Assembly (NCBI GenBank): GCA_014706295.1
Contig: JACSVZ010000004.1
Location: forward strand, 10,946,465-11,010,464
DNA from: Lycocorax pyrrhopterus obiensis
Taxonomy: Eukaryota > Chordata > Aves > Passeriformes > Paradisaeidae
Direction of reading: 5' to 3'
Length of the DNA stretch: 64,000 nt
Shown here: positions 37,001 to 50,479 of the stretch, one piece after another
Layout: each line of letters begins with the position of its first letter
Numbering within the stretch: the first letter of the stretch is position 1
Position numbers and translations under genes: made by a program
Notes under the pieces: generated by a model
What the model was told of the DNA's origin: nothing
Seen by the model: only the letters and a program-made list of their open reading frames with translations
Database searches by the model: none

Positions 37001-40000
37001 CTCTCTCTTCCTTCACAACAAATCAAAATACCCACATAGTAAACACTAGAAGATAATCGTGGGCTTCAATCCAGTCCTGGATTATCTGTCTATAATGTTC
37101 AGTGCTTAAGACAGTATCATCACATTAGCACACATTAGATGCAGTTATTTAAAAGACACTTTGTTTTATCAAAAACTGCCAAAACCACCACCATCAAACA
37201 CCCAGACAACCCTATCTAAGAAGCACTGTTTGGCTACTCCAGTTCCATCTGCTATGAGGATGCTCAACCCATAGCTGCCCCAAGTCTCATGGTCTCCTCA
37301 GGTCTGTCAGTCCGCCTCCTAGCCAAACCATTTCAATCCCAAAAAGCATTGCTTGGTGAAAAACCACCTAGACTGAAGCTGTTGAATCCAATCCGACCCA
37401 CTGATTTGGCCCAAAGCAAAGGATGTCCACACAAATGTTTCACCCAGCAGGTCTGAGCATGGAGTAATTCCTGGGGGACAAGGATGTGGCAGTTGCACCT
37501 TCATTTGTTAAAACCAGATTTCAAAGGTGATGTTTTTCCACACTCTGAACTTGCTTTATTCAAACTGATTTGTGCGTTTTTTTATTTCTTTCCTGGATTT
37601 TTAAAAGTACTTCAATCCTTTAGAAGCATCAATTCTTTTTGGTGTGCTTCTGTGGTATTATCCCATGCAGCACATGAGAAAGATGTGGAATCTGATGGGA
37701 AGTCATAAGAAACAAGATTGACGTTAAAATTTTAGCACAAGAAATGTCCCAGAAGCTCACACATTCATTGTTTTCTCACTTGACTCTGTTACTGCATTCT
37801 AGCTCTTTCAGATGTGTTCTAAGCAGTTTTTAAACTGTTTGCGAAAGTTTGTCTGACTGCTAACATTTTTTTCCTCCTTCCTGCTCTTTCAAGCTGTTTA
37901 GAGGATTTTTTTCCAAATTCCTGCTGGAGAGGGGAATGTCTTAATTTGACTTCAGTTCCCTTCTTCTGGTGTTTGCGTGAACTCAGATAACCTGCAGCAA
38001 TTAGTCTTCTGGTTTCTTCAAATTAATTTGTTTCATAGAGGTTTAATTGTGATCTCCTATTTTCTAAGGAATACAAATCCTTCTTCTTTAACCTTTCTGA
38101 ATTTTAGAGGTCCTTCTTTCATTTGGATGCCCACCACTTTATTCCTGTATTCCTAGAATACTTTTAAGTTACATGAGTGCTGGTTATATGGTGGTTTCGA
38201 CATAGCTTGGTTAGTATCTGTTACAGTGCTAGTATAATTTATTTTTATTTATTCTTGAATGGTTTATATAGCAACTGCACCTTTCCCTTTTGTAATATTT
38301 TTAAATAATAATCTTCAGACTTTCAGTGGCATAACACCACGAACTTTGAGTATGTTATTCTTTTTCTGTCTCCTGGTAGTTACTGTGAGTTCAGCAGGTT
38401 TTATTTGTATCAGCACCAACCTGCATGAGATTATTTTACAAAGTTCATATATAAATAAGTATAATTCACATAAACATAGATATTGATCTCATTGGGTTTG
38501 ACTCATCAGAACTATGAGTTTTCCTGCTTTGCTGTGGGGATCCTTTCTTTAGCAATTAATCTATAAAACACAACCATGGATTTTTTTGTAGAATGATGGT
38601 CTCTTAGTTTTGTAAATCTAACTGGAAATGTCTAACTAGAATTGGTGTGTGTGTCCCCAAGTACATTATGTCGATCTCACCAGCATAAATACTCTCATGC
38701 CTTAATTTTCCATTCCCTTCCTTTCTTATGGTTTTTCTGCATGTGATTGGGACTTCTTTTTGCAGGCTTTCAAGTTGTGTGTTTTAGTGAGAAAAAAAAA
38801 GTAGAATAGGTAGAATATTTTATGGAAAAGGAATCTATGGTTGGAACCTGGATGGTGGCTTGATGTTGACTGCCAGATGCCCACCTGGCCACTCGCTTAC
38901 TTCTCCTCTGCCTCAGCAGGACAGGGGTAAAAATGAGATGAAAAAATTTGTGCACCGAGATGAAGACAGGGAGGTGATTTGCCAAGTACCATAATGGGCA
39001 AAACATTCCTGACTTGGGGAAAATTAATTTAATATATTGTCACTTAAAATAGATTTACCTTGTGAGAGGCAAAGGTCTCCCCTGAACCCCATCTTTCCCA
39101 GGCTCAGCATCACCCCCTCACTCCCAAATCTTCTCCCACCTCCTGCAAGAGGAGCTTGCAGAGCTTTTTCTCGCTTTGTTTTTTTTCCCCCCTCACTCCC
39201 AGGTAGTGTTTTGCCCTTTCTAGATTTTGACTCATACATGGATACATACATACAGCTTTCCCTCCTTTGTGTAGTTTTGGGGGTTTTTTTACTGATTTCT
39301 GTTCCCCGAGATGTGAGGAAGACTGAGCTGTGGAGGCTGGTGTCTGCATACCAATAATTCACTGAAATAATCCCAACCCAACTCAATATTGCAGTGGTAT
39401 TTTTCACAATCTGGAGATGTGCAGCTGTCATGATAAAGTGAACTATCTTGAGTGTAATTGTACATATAGCGAGGATGCTTTGATAAATTTAATAGAAATC
39501 ACATTGGCTAAAGCTGTTCCCTAAGCTTGATTCTAAGGCTTACATTATTTTTGGTCATGTAACAAACTCTATTGAATCAACACAACTTCTTTTTATGTAT
39601 CCCACAATTAAAAATCTTTTATTTTCCCTCGTTTGCTGCATTGCTTAACGATCAATGAAGTTTCTCCATGCAATGCATTTAATGCTTTTCCATATCCCTT
39701 CTGCTAATCTTCCTGGGATGTCACGTTTCTGAGAGGATTAGTTGTGTTTGACTGTGGCATGGACCTGCCTTGAAAGGGTGGTTTTCCCCAGGCATAGTGT
39801 GGGTCATCTCATGCCAACCATACACATAACCTAAATTTAATAAAGCGCTGGAACAAACAACTTCTTCACTGCCACATGGCCCCATTTACAAGGAAATTGA
39901 GGTGGGAGGTCAATTTTCACTTTAAGACTAGGTTTGGAGATGCCTGGGTTTTAAAGTGGAGGTCTTTAAATCTCAGTTGTCTGACAGGTGGTAAAAAATT

Positions 40001-43000
40001 TGCATTTAAATTGTCCAGATCAACTTCTTTTTTGTACTACATTGTTGCACAAAAGAGATTTCTTAGTCTTTCAAATCTTTTGCTGCTTGATCTGACCAAT
40101 CATAACATCGGTTCCTTTGTTTCAAATCTGGACATTTCTTCTGGCTACAGTAATTGTCATTTGCTCTGTCATTGCTTTTTCCCCGTCTCAGTTTGAATAT
40201 TGTTCAAAATTACTTAAAAAACATGTGTCTTTGGGCTTTTGGTTTCCCTCTGAAGAGTGGCATCTTACAAAATTAAATCATTTTACTTTAAGGCTGGATT
40301 TACCACTGTTGGTCTAACCAGAAATGTTGACGTTTGTTAAACCTTTCTGAACGCTAGGAAATCCCATTTCTTGCTAAAGCAGAACGTGTTTGCTCATATA
40401 ATGATTTAAAAATAAATTTTAAAAACCCCAACAATACACTGACAACATACCAGAATACATGTTGAAAATGCTATTTAAAACAAGTGTCAATAAGACCTAA
40501 AGTTCATATCAAGACTAGATTGGATTTGCGTTTTTGGAATTGGAAGTGCCATTAACTGGCTATTTAATTTCCTTTTTGATTGAAGAATGCAAGACTCAAT
40601 AAATGCATAATTGTGAGTGAAATGCAAATTAGAGATGTTAGGAGAAATCGTATTTTTAACAAATACTTGTTTGACAATTAATGCTGTGATCTTTTGAACA
40701 CTGAAGAATCTGATGAGATCTGGGCTATTTTGTTGATCAACTACCGGTATTGGGCTTAAAAAGCAACTGCTTCTTGGGGGGATTGTTAGTCAAAAGTGCG
40801 GTGGTGAGGGTGTTCCAAGAGATATTTTTATATTTTACCCATTAATGGTTTTTTTTTATACCATTTAGCATTTGAGGTCTTGATAGGAGCATCAGAAGTG
40901 TGTAATGCACTATTGTAACCAGTTTTGTAACCTAAGGCAGGTTTGCTGAAATCAGAGTTTTAAATTTCAATTTTTCCTTACTCTTGCTTTAATCCAGTTT
41001 CTCCCTTTATTCCAATCCTTAAAAATCTTTCTAATAGCATTTCATCTGTTGTGTATACTGCTATAATCTCAGAACATGCAAAAGGTTTTTCAGTGCAGCA
41101 TCGGGAGGAAGGTTGAAGAGGTGCTGGTGGCTTCCATGTAGTTTTTCTTGACAAAGTTGTTGCTGCTTTGAAATCCTGAAATGAAGATAAATAGAGAGAT
41201 TGGCTGGTTGCTGATACATACAGGAGCATAAAATCAAATAAGGCACATTGTGACCCTTGCAGGACAAAAAGAAGGATATATGGTGCTGGCCTCTTGCCAA
41301 GCAAATGACTACTACAGAAATGAAGCAGCATCTAGGCAAGGGGAAAAAATGCTTCCTCTTAAAAAATTAATGCATAAAATTGTTGAGATAGTGCAATGAT
41401 GCGTCAAGTCCAACAACCTGCACAAGCACTTGTTTTAGCAGTGTACATGTAGTGCGTGTTCAAGTGGCATGACGTGCCTTTCTGTACAGCAAAGAACAAG
41501 CCATTAAGCATCAAATTTAGAGTGCACACCCTCTCTGTTCCTCCCAAGTGTACTGGCATTTTTGAACTCCAGATTGGATGGAAATATTTCAGTTTTGAGC
41601 TGTTGTAGATTTCCTGAATGCAATAGCTGCTGGTGTGACCCTTTAGTATGGTTTATTGCTGCCTGAGGCAAGAATGGAAAAAAATCCACAATGTGAATAA
41701 TAAAGGCAAACCAAGAATCAATAATGTATTTGTTAAAAAGACTAAACTGAGTAGATTAAATGTTCCAGGCATAGTATCTTGCTTTTTCACCCAACCTGCC
41801 CTATAACTTTCTTGCACATATGTCTTTTGGGAAAAAAAAGATAAAAGAACAACTTTATTTCTTTTTTTTTCTTTCTTTCACAAGGATAAGTATATGTTGT
41901 TTCAGCTGATTCTGTGCTCTTAGGAAATCTTTGATTTCCCTTGGACAGGAGATCAGAACAGTGCTTCAGTAGAAATAATGTCAGATAGTTTTGTTTGCTC
42001 TTGTACATGGATGACCTTCCCCAAATTATCTAAAACTCTTGGTTTTAGATAGTCCAACTAGGTCTTTGGGTTGCATCTGTTAGAGCAATTGAACATGGTG
42101 GAAGTGATTTAAACACTAGAGCTGGGCTGGCAACACTGTGGTCTTTATGCGATTTTGTATTTTTTTCACTATTGCTTATGTATGTTTGATTCCTCTGACG
42201 TTTCTCAGACTTTCTATGCTGCCATCTCCCTTCATTTTGCAGTGGTGGCTCATGTCCATTACATACATGTGTTTCCCCAAGTTCTTGTAACTCCTGTCAT
42301 GGTGTGCTGCCTATTCGAGTCAAAGTACTGAGAGCTCCAGCAAAGACAGCAGCCCTGATACTGTCTCTCACATTCAGCCCTTCTCCCCAGAATCCTAATC
42401 CCTGTCTTGAAGCAAGAGGTTCCATGCTTCCTCCCTCTCCTCCTCTTCCTCCACCTCGATTTGCTGCTCTTCTGTGCATTCTCCTGGCTCCCGCTGTCAG
42501 CACAAAGATCCTGTCAGCAAGAAGAGCGAACCTCTCGTGGCAATTCCTACCCCTTCTCCCCCTGCCCAGCCTGTAGTGGCAGATGTGTAAGTAGACATCA
42601 GAGACTCAGTAAGGAGTGGCACATCAAGATTATCTCTACTTCAGATGAGCCTTCAATTAGAGCCTGCCATCAATAGCAAAATGCCATGAGGAACAGGGTT
42701 TGGCAAGGTACAGAATCATTACTTTATTCCCACTGCTAAACAGATCATCCCTTGGTGCTTAGAGACAGTGTGTGTCAAGGAGGGCCTGAGACAGTGTCAG
42801 TGGAGGTTAAGGAGGTTATCACTGCCCTGGACCACACATTTCAAGAGAAAGTAACAGTTTCAAGTGGAATTCAGAGCGTGTGGGTGCGTGGGGGTTGGTT
42901 TGGTTGGGTTTTATCTCCTGTGGCATTAGCAAGACACTTAAGGAAGGTAGGATTGATTCCTTGCACTTTGCTTCACTTGAGAACAACAAGGCATTTTTAT

Positions 43001-45232
43001 TTAAATCAGTGGGTAGAATAAATATTTAACCTTGTTGGAATTGTAGCTACACTGAAGCCAATATCCCATTGCTGTGCAATTCAGTGTATGATGGGAGATT
43101 TCACAGCTGACTAGTGCTTTACACTTTGTTTCAAATTACTTTGGCTGTATTATGTTGCCACCCTAAAACCCAACTTGCTTGCTATATATGGCTAAATAGA
43201 AGATTAAATGCTCTGTATTAGGAAGCTCATGTACACTTTGAAATCTCTTTCAATTAACATTTCTTTGTACAATGCTTGTTTCTGGAATAGCAATTCTGGA
43301 TATGGTGTAAAGTGTGTTTAAAGGAGAATGATGTGCTTGAGCTCAGGAACAGCTGCATACATGTGTTTAAACAGCTGTGTAATTTACACAGACATTGCAT
43401 ATACACTCTCATAGGTAGATTTTATAATTGCAGAACTACCTGCGTGAGTATGTCTTCCACTTGCATTTGCATTGTGTATGCTTTCTCTTACCATAGGAGA
43501 ATGCTAATGGCCAGAGCAGCGAGATCTTTTTCCTTTCAGTGTCACGCTGGTGTCTTTCTGATCTTTCCCCTAATATACTCAGCTTGAAGCCTTAATGTTT
43601 TACTTGGGCATTAGAAATTCCCTGACAGACAGAAAAGCTCCATCACACGGCACAGTAAACAGCACAGCTACAAAGCAGTTTTGCTTCCCAGAGTCTCCAA
43701 GTATTGCTTTCTATGGTTTTTTTACAAGACTGCTAGAGAATCCATTTCTCCATTATGATACCCCTGCAAGCATATACTCCTTTATGAATGCTGGAAAAAT
43801 GAAACCAAAACCTTGACTTCTAATAAAAAAAAATCTACTGACTACTGCAGAAAAGTGAAATTCTTATACACATGCAGCTCTCTTTCAGAACGGCATTATG
43901 ATACTTCCTGCAGCAAGGTACTCGTAGGGGAGCTCTGTTCCTCCTCAGTAGTCCAAGTGTAAATGCATTTTCACTAAAACTTCTTCCCCCCTCCAATGCT
44001 AATAAATGTCAAACTCAATAAACTTGAAATCTAGTTTTTCTTCTGTGGAATCTTTAGACTTATTGGTGCAAGCCTGTGCTCACATGACCTACGTAATTAC
44101 AGTGTACGTCTCTCTTCACCTGACACTTTTAACACAGTTATATGGCAGGTATTTTTCCAATGATGTCAACATGGCGGAGTGTGAAGTGAAACATGGTGTG
44201 ATATTGTGTGTTTCAGAGAAAACAGCAGTGACCTTGTTTGTCTTGCATCTTAGCCACCTTTTGGCAACCGACTTCTTTCAGCTGCAGCCTTAAGCTGAGC
44301 CCAGACGTACAATAGAAAAGCACCTGAGTTGTAGATGGTGCAGGTGAGTAGATGTGCGAATCAGACAAGAGGCCTCTGTCAGACAGCACACACTGGGCAC
44401 CTTTTCTGACAAGCTGAGGCTGAGCAAGCCCTGTTACCAAGAGAGTCCATGTATCTTGACCTGCAACTTGTCTTGATTTCTCTGGCTTGGTCAAGTTTCA
44501 TCATGTTCCCTGGTGCCGACATTGACCCTGACTGACTTAGCCAAGGATCCCTGTGTTACCCAGTGCACTTCGATGGCTGAAAAAAGGCTCTCCCTTATTT
44601 CAGTTCTCTACCAGCTCTGTATCACTGTATCAGAGAAGTTCTTTTGAGATTCTTCATTGACCACCTTCCACTAGCTGTGTCTGTCATGTCAGTTGAATGC
44701 AAGTGGAAATGATTCTTCAGGAACTGCATGTAGTTTTCTGTTGCTGCTGAAGTTTTTCACTCAAGGAAAATGTAAAGGTCTGCACCTTTCTTGGGAGGAA
44801 TTGAGAAGCATATAACAATTTCTTCAGAATAATGTTTTGTTTATGCATTTTTAAGATTTCTTGTTTCCCCTTTTTGTTTTACATGAATGATAATTAATTA
44901 CTGTAGCACAGTCCATGAAGGATACAATGAATTGGAGCAACTTTGTTTCTCAGGGTAACAGAAAGGTTACTGGCTTTTCACAGTACTTAATTTCACTGTC
45001 TTTCTTAGAGTTACTTTTTGAGTGGACAGCAAATAAGGTTTTTTCTGGCTGAATGAGTTCAATAAGGCAAGGTAGGTTATTTAGCAGAAGATTCATGGCT
45101 CTTCTGTTTAGTCTTCAATGTAGCTGATTCAAATGAGGGTATTTTCTTTCCAAGTTATCAGTGTCCACAAAAGCGATCAAGGTAGGAACTTAGCTTGTTT
45201 GGCCAATCACTATGTGACAATGGTTATTTAAC

Positions 45233-45253
45233 AAAAAAAAAAAAAAAAAAAAA
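45233..45253. repeat. A21 homopolymer
   Basis: A run of 21 A. No retroposon body was recognised next to it. Confidence 0.85.
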
Positions 45254-46689
45254 GAATGAGAGAAAAAAGCAAAAAGCTCCAGAATAGCAACACAATAAGC
45301 TTTTTGGTAGAATAGTATCGTCTCTGCTTCCAAACAGAACGGATTTACCATAGCAATGGGAATCAACCTAGCATGAGTGAATTCATTTTGACTACTAAAA
45401 TACATCTTTGACAAAATGATTATATGGGATCAGTTGCAAGATTATGCTGCTTATTTCACAGCTGAAGGACAAGTGGATGTATGAGTTAACCCTACCTGAG
45501 GCATGCTGGGCTGTGCATCTCATTTGTTCTCTTTTATTGTCGTAAGCACTATCATCTGTGTTGTCAATAGCTGGCCTTAACCCACATGGCCCTAAGGAAG
45601 CGCAGTTATTTACGTGTCTGTTGTGATTCAGAAGGTATTTATGGTACCAATACTGGGTTTCAGAACATGTATGAAATAAATGCTTGATACCTTTTTTCTC
45701 TTCTTTCCCTCCTCTTCTTTCCCATTCTTCTTTCCTTTAAAACATCTTTATATTCTGTGCCATCTGGTGCTGATGATTCCCACACAGCAAGTACTTGATG
45801 CATGGTGGAGATACCCTGTCATACTGACTTGCAGAGATGGCCTTCAATACAGTCCCACGGTTTAAAAATGTGACAAGCTACTATTTGAAGAGCATAATTT
45901 CTATATCTATAAACATATTGACAAATTTATAAACTTAAAACATGGACATTTTTCCATTTTAACAGTCTTGTTGATTAAGCCATGGGACTCGGGGTTGATT
46001 TTAGCACACAGGAACAGTCTGCAAACTGTTACATCTTGATATATGCACAAATATGCCAGCGTAGATATTTTTCTGAGAAAATATGAAAACACGTAATGAT
46101 TATTTGTGTTGATGTGCATTTGGTTCCTTTCATGATTTTCTTTGAAATGAAACCATTAAAACTGGCAAATAAGAACATTAAGCCTGTGACAAACCTTTTA
46201 GAATCCACAGAGAAGGGAACATGTTTTAAATGAATAAAAACCTGCCTAGCACTTAGGCTGTGCTAACAAAAAAAAAAAGATACAGACCTTTTTTATCAGG
46301 ATGAATTGATTTACAGAAAACATTAGGCATCTCAGTTAAACTGACAAATTATAACACTTATCCCTATAGCTACTGAAGTGATTTTCTGGATTGACATTTG
46401 CTTGTTAGTATTATAGCCCTCCCATTATAATCTGTTATCTTAATCCTCAGATAGATCATATTAAAGTTTGATTACTTAATACCTGTGTTTTGTTAATGGG
46501 CTTTTCATGGAGAGGTGGCATTATCTGATTGTAAGTTAGACATTTTTAGTAAGATTGGATCAAGCGCAGTAAAAGAGGCAGATAAACCTACCAGCATCTC
46601 CACATAGTTTGGGAGTCCCTGAAATAGATTTCTGTTAGTTTTGTGTCACAAAATCCTTGTTGCACTGTTATGCTTTGAAGAACATTGTG

Positions 46690-46760
46690 CAGGGCCAGGA
46701 GTTGGACTCTATGATCCTTGTGGGTACGTTTCAACTCAGAGTAGTCTATGATTCTATAAA
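46690..46760 (+). mobile_element. CR1 3' tail, sense
   Basis: The segment contains GCAGGGCCAGGAGTTGGACT, then ATGATCCTTGTGGGTACGTT, TCAACTCAGAGTAGTC and TATGATTCTATAAA. This is a CR1 3' terminus of the 'gttggactcgatgatccttgtgggt' type, 5'-truncated. Confidence 0.85.
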
Positions 46761-49700
46761 CTACTGGTGTACATTTTTCTGGTACTGCACAGATAAATTG
46801 GGCAAAGAGTAACAGACATTCACAATTGAGTAAATGTTTCTCCACTGAATCCCCCAAGCACAAAATACTGAGCATTTACAAAAGGGTGTCTAACACCAGA
46901 GAATTCATTGCATATTTTCTCTACATTGATGAAACAGGGGGACTTATGTTCTTACCAGTTATGCTCCAGAGAATAAATACAAAGTGTAATGGGAATGTCA
47001 GTGTGTATCTCTAGTTACTATCTTAGTTCTCCTCCACACTGTTCTCCCTAAAACAGCACATTTATTTTGTATCAGGTACTTCAGAATAATTCTGCCATAT
47101 CTTATCATGCCTTTGCAGGAGAATTATGGCCGTGATGACTGCAAAGACTCGCACAGCCTAGAGCTTGCTTTTCCAGCCATTTCACAGGTCAGGGTTGCAA
47201 TTTCCAGGAATAAGTTGGTAAAGCCCTAGAAAGAGTTGCAGAAGCTTGTAAGTTTGAAGACTTTCCTAGGCTGTCACTGCGGGTAGTATCTGTGCAAAGA
47301 CATACCAGAAGCAGTAGAGTCCAGATGAGGTGTACTTCATGTGATGGTAGCAGTGTGCACACCCTTGTTCCTACTGACTTAGCAGGCTTGCACCCTCTGT
47401 GCCATCAGCTGTGATGATGAAAGCTGTGCTGTAAAGGATGGCTCCTGAACTCAGAGGGGCACCAGAGGAGTGGCTGCTCGCATCCGGTATTTTGCTGTAC
47501 TTGAGAAGCTGGGATCCTGGCAATGGATGGTGAGATGTGATCAGCTGGCACTGCAAAATGCAGAAGGTGGCAGTAAAATTCTCATTTGCTGAAGCAGCCC
47601 TTCAGGAGCCAGACACAGCCTGCACTGTCTTCGTGGTATAGCTGGGTATGTTGCCAAGGTGTTCACTGTGGCAGTGGAGGATGTAGAAAGCTCAGTCCAA
47701 GTTAGATACCTGTGTCTGTGGGTAGGTACACTTCACCACATGCCTGTCCATGACACACCACCTGCCAATCCTCTCTTTTGCTCCAGGCAGATAAACCCAG
47801 TGAAGTCCTGTACCTCACGGCCAATGTGTGCTTTTATGTGCCCTTGTCCTTTTCAGTATGCTGGAGGAGCACTCACTGCAGTAACACGGCCCAGTGTCAC
47901 TCATTACTTTACCTGTTTTATCTTTTGTGAAATTGAGCCTTTAGCCAGAATTGCTTGAGCTGCTGCTCCAGCAGTCAGCTAACTCTCAGGCTCCTCGAGC
48001 TCATTTCTCTCAAGTAATTTGATTCCCACGTGCTTCCTGAGATTGCTTTTTCGCTGAAAGTGGGAAAGGGGGGATGGGGGTGCAGATGGGAGCAGACCAG
48101 AACTGTTATGGCAGGCAAATGTAGGTTAGAGATAAAAACAATGCAAAAGCGTGTTTTAAAAGATCCCATCTCGCTTTATCTTCCTTTAACCCAGTCCTAT
48201 AAACAAAAATGTTTTTCTGTTTGAGAATCAGAGACACAGGGGCTTTTGTGCTGGTGCAGTGTTTGCAACAGGAGGCTAATTCCATCCTGCTTCTGCATAA
48301 AGTCAGTAAGATAATCCTTTCCTTAAAATTACCAGATATGTGTGTAAAATGCTAATGAGATGATTCTTTTTGGGGGATAGCTAATCATAAAAGGCTCTGA
48401 TGGATTTCAGAAGATTTTCCGAAATTGTACACAGAATTCAAGGTTGTTTATTTAGGTTGCTGAACTGTTTCCTTTACATTGTGATGACTGAGGAGTAATT
48501 GAACACCAGTTTTCTAGATAAGGTTCTATTTAAGACTGGTTAGTATGGCAGCAGTTTCTAAATAGTGTACAATTTATGGAGAGATTCTATACAATACCCA
48601 GTGCTTTATCACTGTTTTGGCCAACTACTCTGCTGCAAGGAAGTGAAAAACAAGCCTGAAAAGTTAATCTTGCTGGAGGGAGAATTGTTCTGAAAATAAA
48701 CCATTCAGTGCATAAACAATAGTGTATCAGTTGTCTGAAATACGCATTTGTCCCTCTGCATGGTGTTCATTTTATGTCCAGGCAGAGCTACCACACTCAG
48801 GGTATGGAGTTTCTATGTGAAAAAGTCCCAGTTTGTTAGCTAGGATATTACTAATTTGAGCAGATGGTCTCCTTAGAGCTCTGTTATTTTGTATTATGAA
48901 AATGAGGCTGTTGGAAGTCCCCGCTTTGGGTTTCGCTAGTGGTCGTTAGTTGGTGTCATGAGACATATGCCTCGATGATATCAGCAGCATTATTAAATGT
49001 TATAAGAATATATTTTCCCAGCAGCAATAGAAGTATCCACAGTAACATTTGTAGGGTCTAAGCTAATTTTTTATCTTGGACTTGGTAAGTATGTTTTTAA
49101 AAATGTTAAAATATGCTTTATTGAGAAATGTATTCAAAGGAAGCACATGCTAAATGTTGGTATTATCCAAAATTGACTATTTTACTTGCTTTTCTTGATG
49201 AATGGTTGTCATCTGTCACTTCAAAACAGTACACATGCTGCTGAAGTGAATCTTTGCAGAGTCAATTTTCAGGGAGAGATGTTTTTGGGAATGTAATTCA
49301 GTGGAGGTATTTTGGTTTGGTTTAGGTTTTTTCTAATCTTGCATTGCACAAGTTCTGAAAAAGGGTTAAAGAAGATATAAGTCAAAAAGCTAAAAATTTG
49401 TAATTTTTTGCGGTATCTGTGTTTCAGTTTATGGTGCAAGGGTGATGTGTGATGTAAGAAAGGCTGTATCTACACAGCTGTATGCCAAATTTCATGACTC
49501 TTTCTAACTGTCTTGCTTGCTTGTCCACTGTGCCTGCAGCTCCACCTCTTCAAAACCTGTTCTGTTAATCTAACCTACTGAGAACGATTCATACAGCTTA
49601 TGGGGTTTTATTTTTAAATCCTCACAGAAATGATTTGCTGCCCCCGAGTTAGGAATTTAAAGGAAAATTAAATTAAGGTGCCTAAGTAATGAAAGCATCC

Positions 49701-50372
49701 TTGGATTTGATAGGTAGAAACCATCAAAGCAAAAAATCTGTATCCCTGGAAAGATTTTTTATATTGTTTAGTGGTGGGGAGAGTTACTATTGCTAATATG
49801 TCATGCAACATAAGGGCTTAAGTTCATATGCTTATGCTTCATGAATTCTTTAATTTCCAATGTTGTTTGTTATGATTTAGGTCATAAATTGAGAGATTTC
49901 CAACTCAAACATTTCTCTCTTTGTAAGGCCTATGGCATTGGGGTCATAGTGTGGTATAGTTTTGCTGACAGATGGATTAAAGAAAGAAGCCTTAAGAAAG
50001 CCCTTATGCCTTAGGAAATGTCTGAATTTTTCTTGCTGCCATGAAATGTAAGCCTAGTATTTGTTACTGTGAAATATGTGTTGAATGGTTGCCTGCCTAG
50101 AATGACACATGTATAGCTCACTATTGTTTCTTCTTTTCTTGGGCAGTGGACCTTTCTTAACTAGAGTCAAGTAGAAAAAAAAAATCCAATAAAGCATTGT
50201 TGGGCCTATTTTCAATTTATTTAGCTGGGAAAAATGTAACTGATGTTAACTAAAATCTTTATACAAATTTGTGAAGAAGGGAGTTGACCAAATATAATTC
50301 CAGAATATTTTAAAGAACTGGAAGAAAAAAAGCCCAGATTTTTGTTTCCTTAAATATAAAAGAAATATATGC
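46761..50372 (+). other. Intronic spacer before the 74-nt exon
   Basis: AT-rich intron. The part around 47340-48090 is less AT-rich and ends in a G-quadruplex motif. No gene or transposon was recognised. Confidence 0.55.
48062..48090 (+). other. G-quadruplex motif
   Basis: Four G-runs (GGG, GGGGGG, GGGGG, GGG) are separated by loops of 3, 2 and 7 bases on the + strand. This satisfies the usual G3+N1-7 rule. It would lie on the non-template strand of MACROD2. Confidence 0.6.
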
Positions 50373-50405
50373 CTTTTATTTATCTCTCATTTCTTCTCTT
50401 TTTAG
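50373..50405 (+). promoter_or_regulatory. MACROD2: Splice acceptor of the 74-nt exon
   Basis: A long pyrimidine tract (TTTTATTTATCTCTC, then TTTCTTCTCTTTTTAG) precedes the exon. A strong acceptor fits an exon that follows a 26-kb intron. Confidence 0.85.
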
Positions 50406-50479
50406 GTTTTCCAAATGAGCCTGCTGCCGTCATTGCCCTTAACACTATTAAGGAATGGTTAAGCAAGAATCACAATGAG
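50406..50479 (+). CDS. MACROD2: MACROD2 internal exon (74 nt), macro-domain C-terminal helix
   Basis: The exon supplies the last two bases of a Gly codon, then 24 codons beginning FPNEPAAVIALNT and ending KEWLSKNHNE. It lies between TTTTTAG and GTATGG and ends in phase 0. In the macro-domain fold this is the end of the phosphate loop (GFP) and the following long helix, which packs against the sheet before the final IIFCVFLE-type strand. It matches MACROD2 as I remember it (NEPAAVIALNTIKEWL), with apparent Ala-to-Ser and His-to-Asn differences near the end. MACROD1 differs clearly in this segment. The next exon, expected to encode the VDRIIFCVF strand, was not found in the remaining 13.5 kb. 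Confidence 0.95.

Larger units (their letters stand above)
33736..46689 (+). other. Intronic spacer, mostly unique sequence
   Basis: AT-rich intron containing a 15-bp duplication (34008-34039), a pyrimidine-rich stretch (about 42424-42460) and an A21 run (45233). A weak match to an old antisense CR1 tail lies at 41395-41435 (GTCAAGTCCAAC then CCTGCACAAGC). No gene was recognised. Confidence 0.5.
23967..50405 (+). other. MACROD2: MACROD2 intron, complete (26,439 bp)
   Basis: The intron runs from GTAAGA to TTTTTAG and splits a Gly codon after its first base, inside the ADP-ribose loop. It is AT-rich and mostly unique sequence. Recognised contents are CR1 tails (24810, 33673 and 46690 regions, and perhaps 41395), A25 and A21 homopolymers, a TA microsatellite, a short duplication, a G-quadruplex motif at 48062 and a cluster of TAATCC-type sites at 28575-28685. 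No nested gene or RNA gene was recognised. Confidence 0.88.

Noticed and set aside
41395..41435. Possible old antisense CR1 tail (GTCAAGTCCAAC then CCTGCACAAGC)
   Set aside because: Only about 30 bases resemble CR1, too little to call as a separate element.
44170..44293. ATGGCGGAG-type start resembling a good initiation context
   Set aside because: The frame gives a short peptide with no known match and no exon or promoter evidence.
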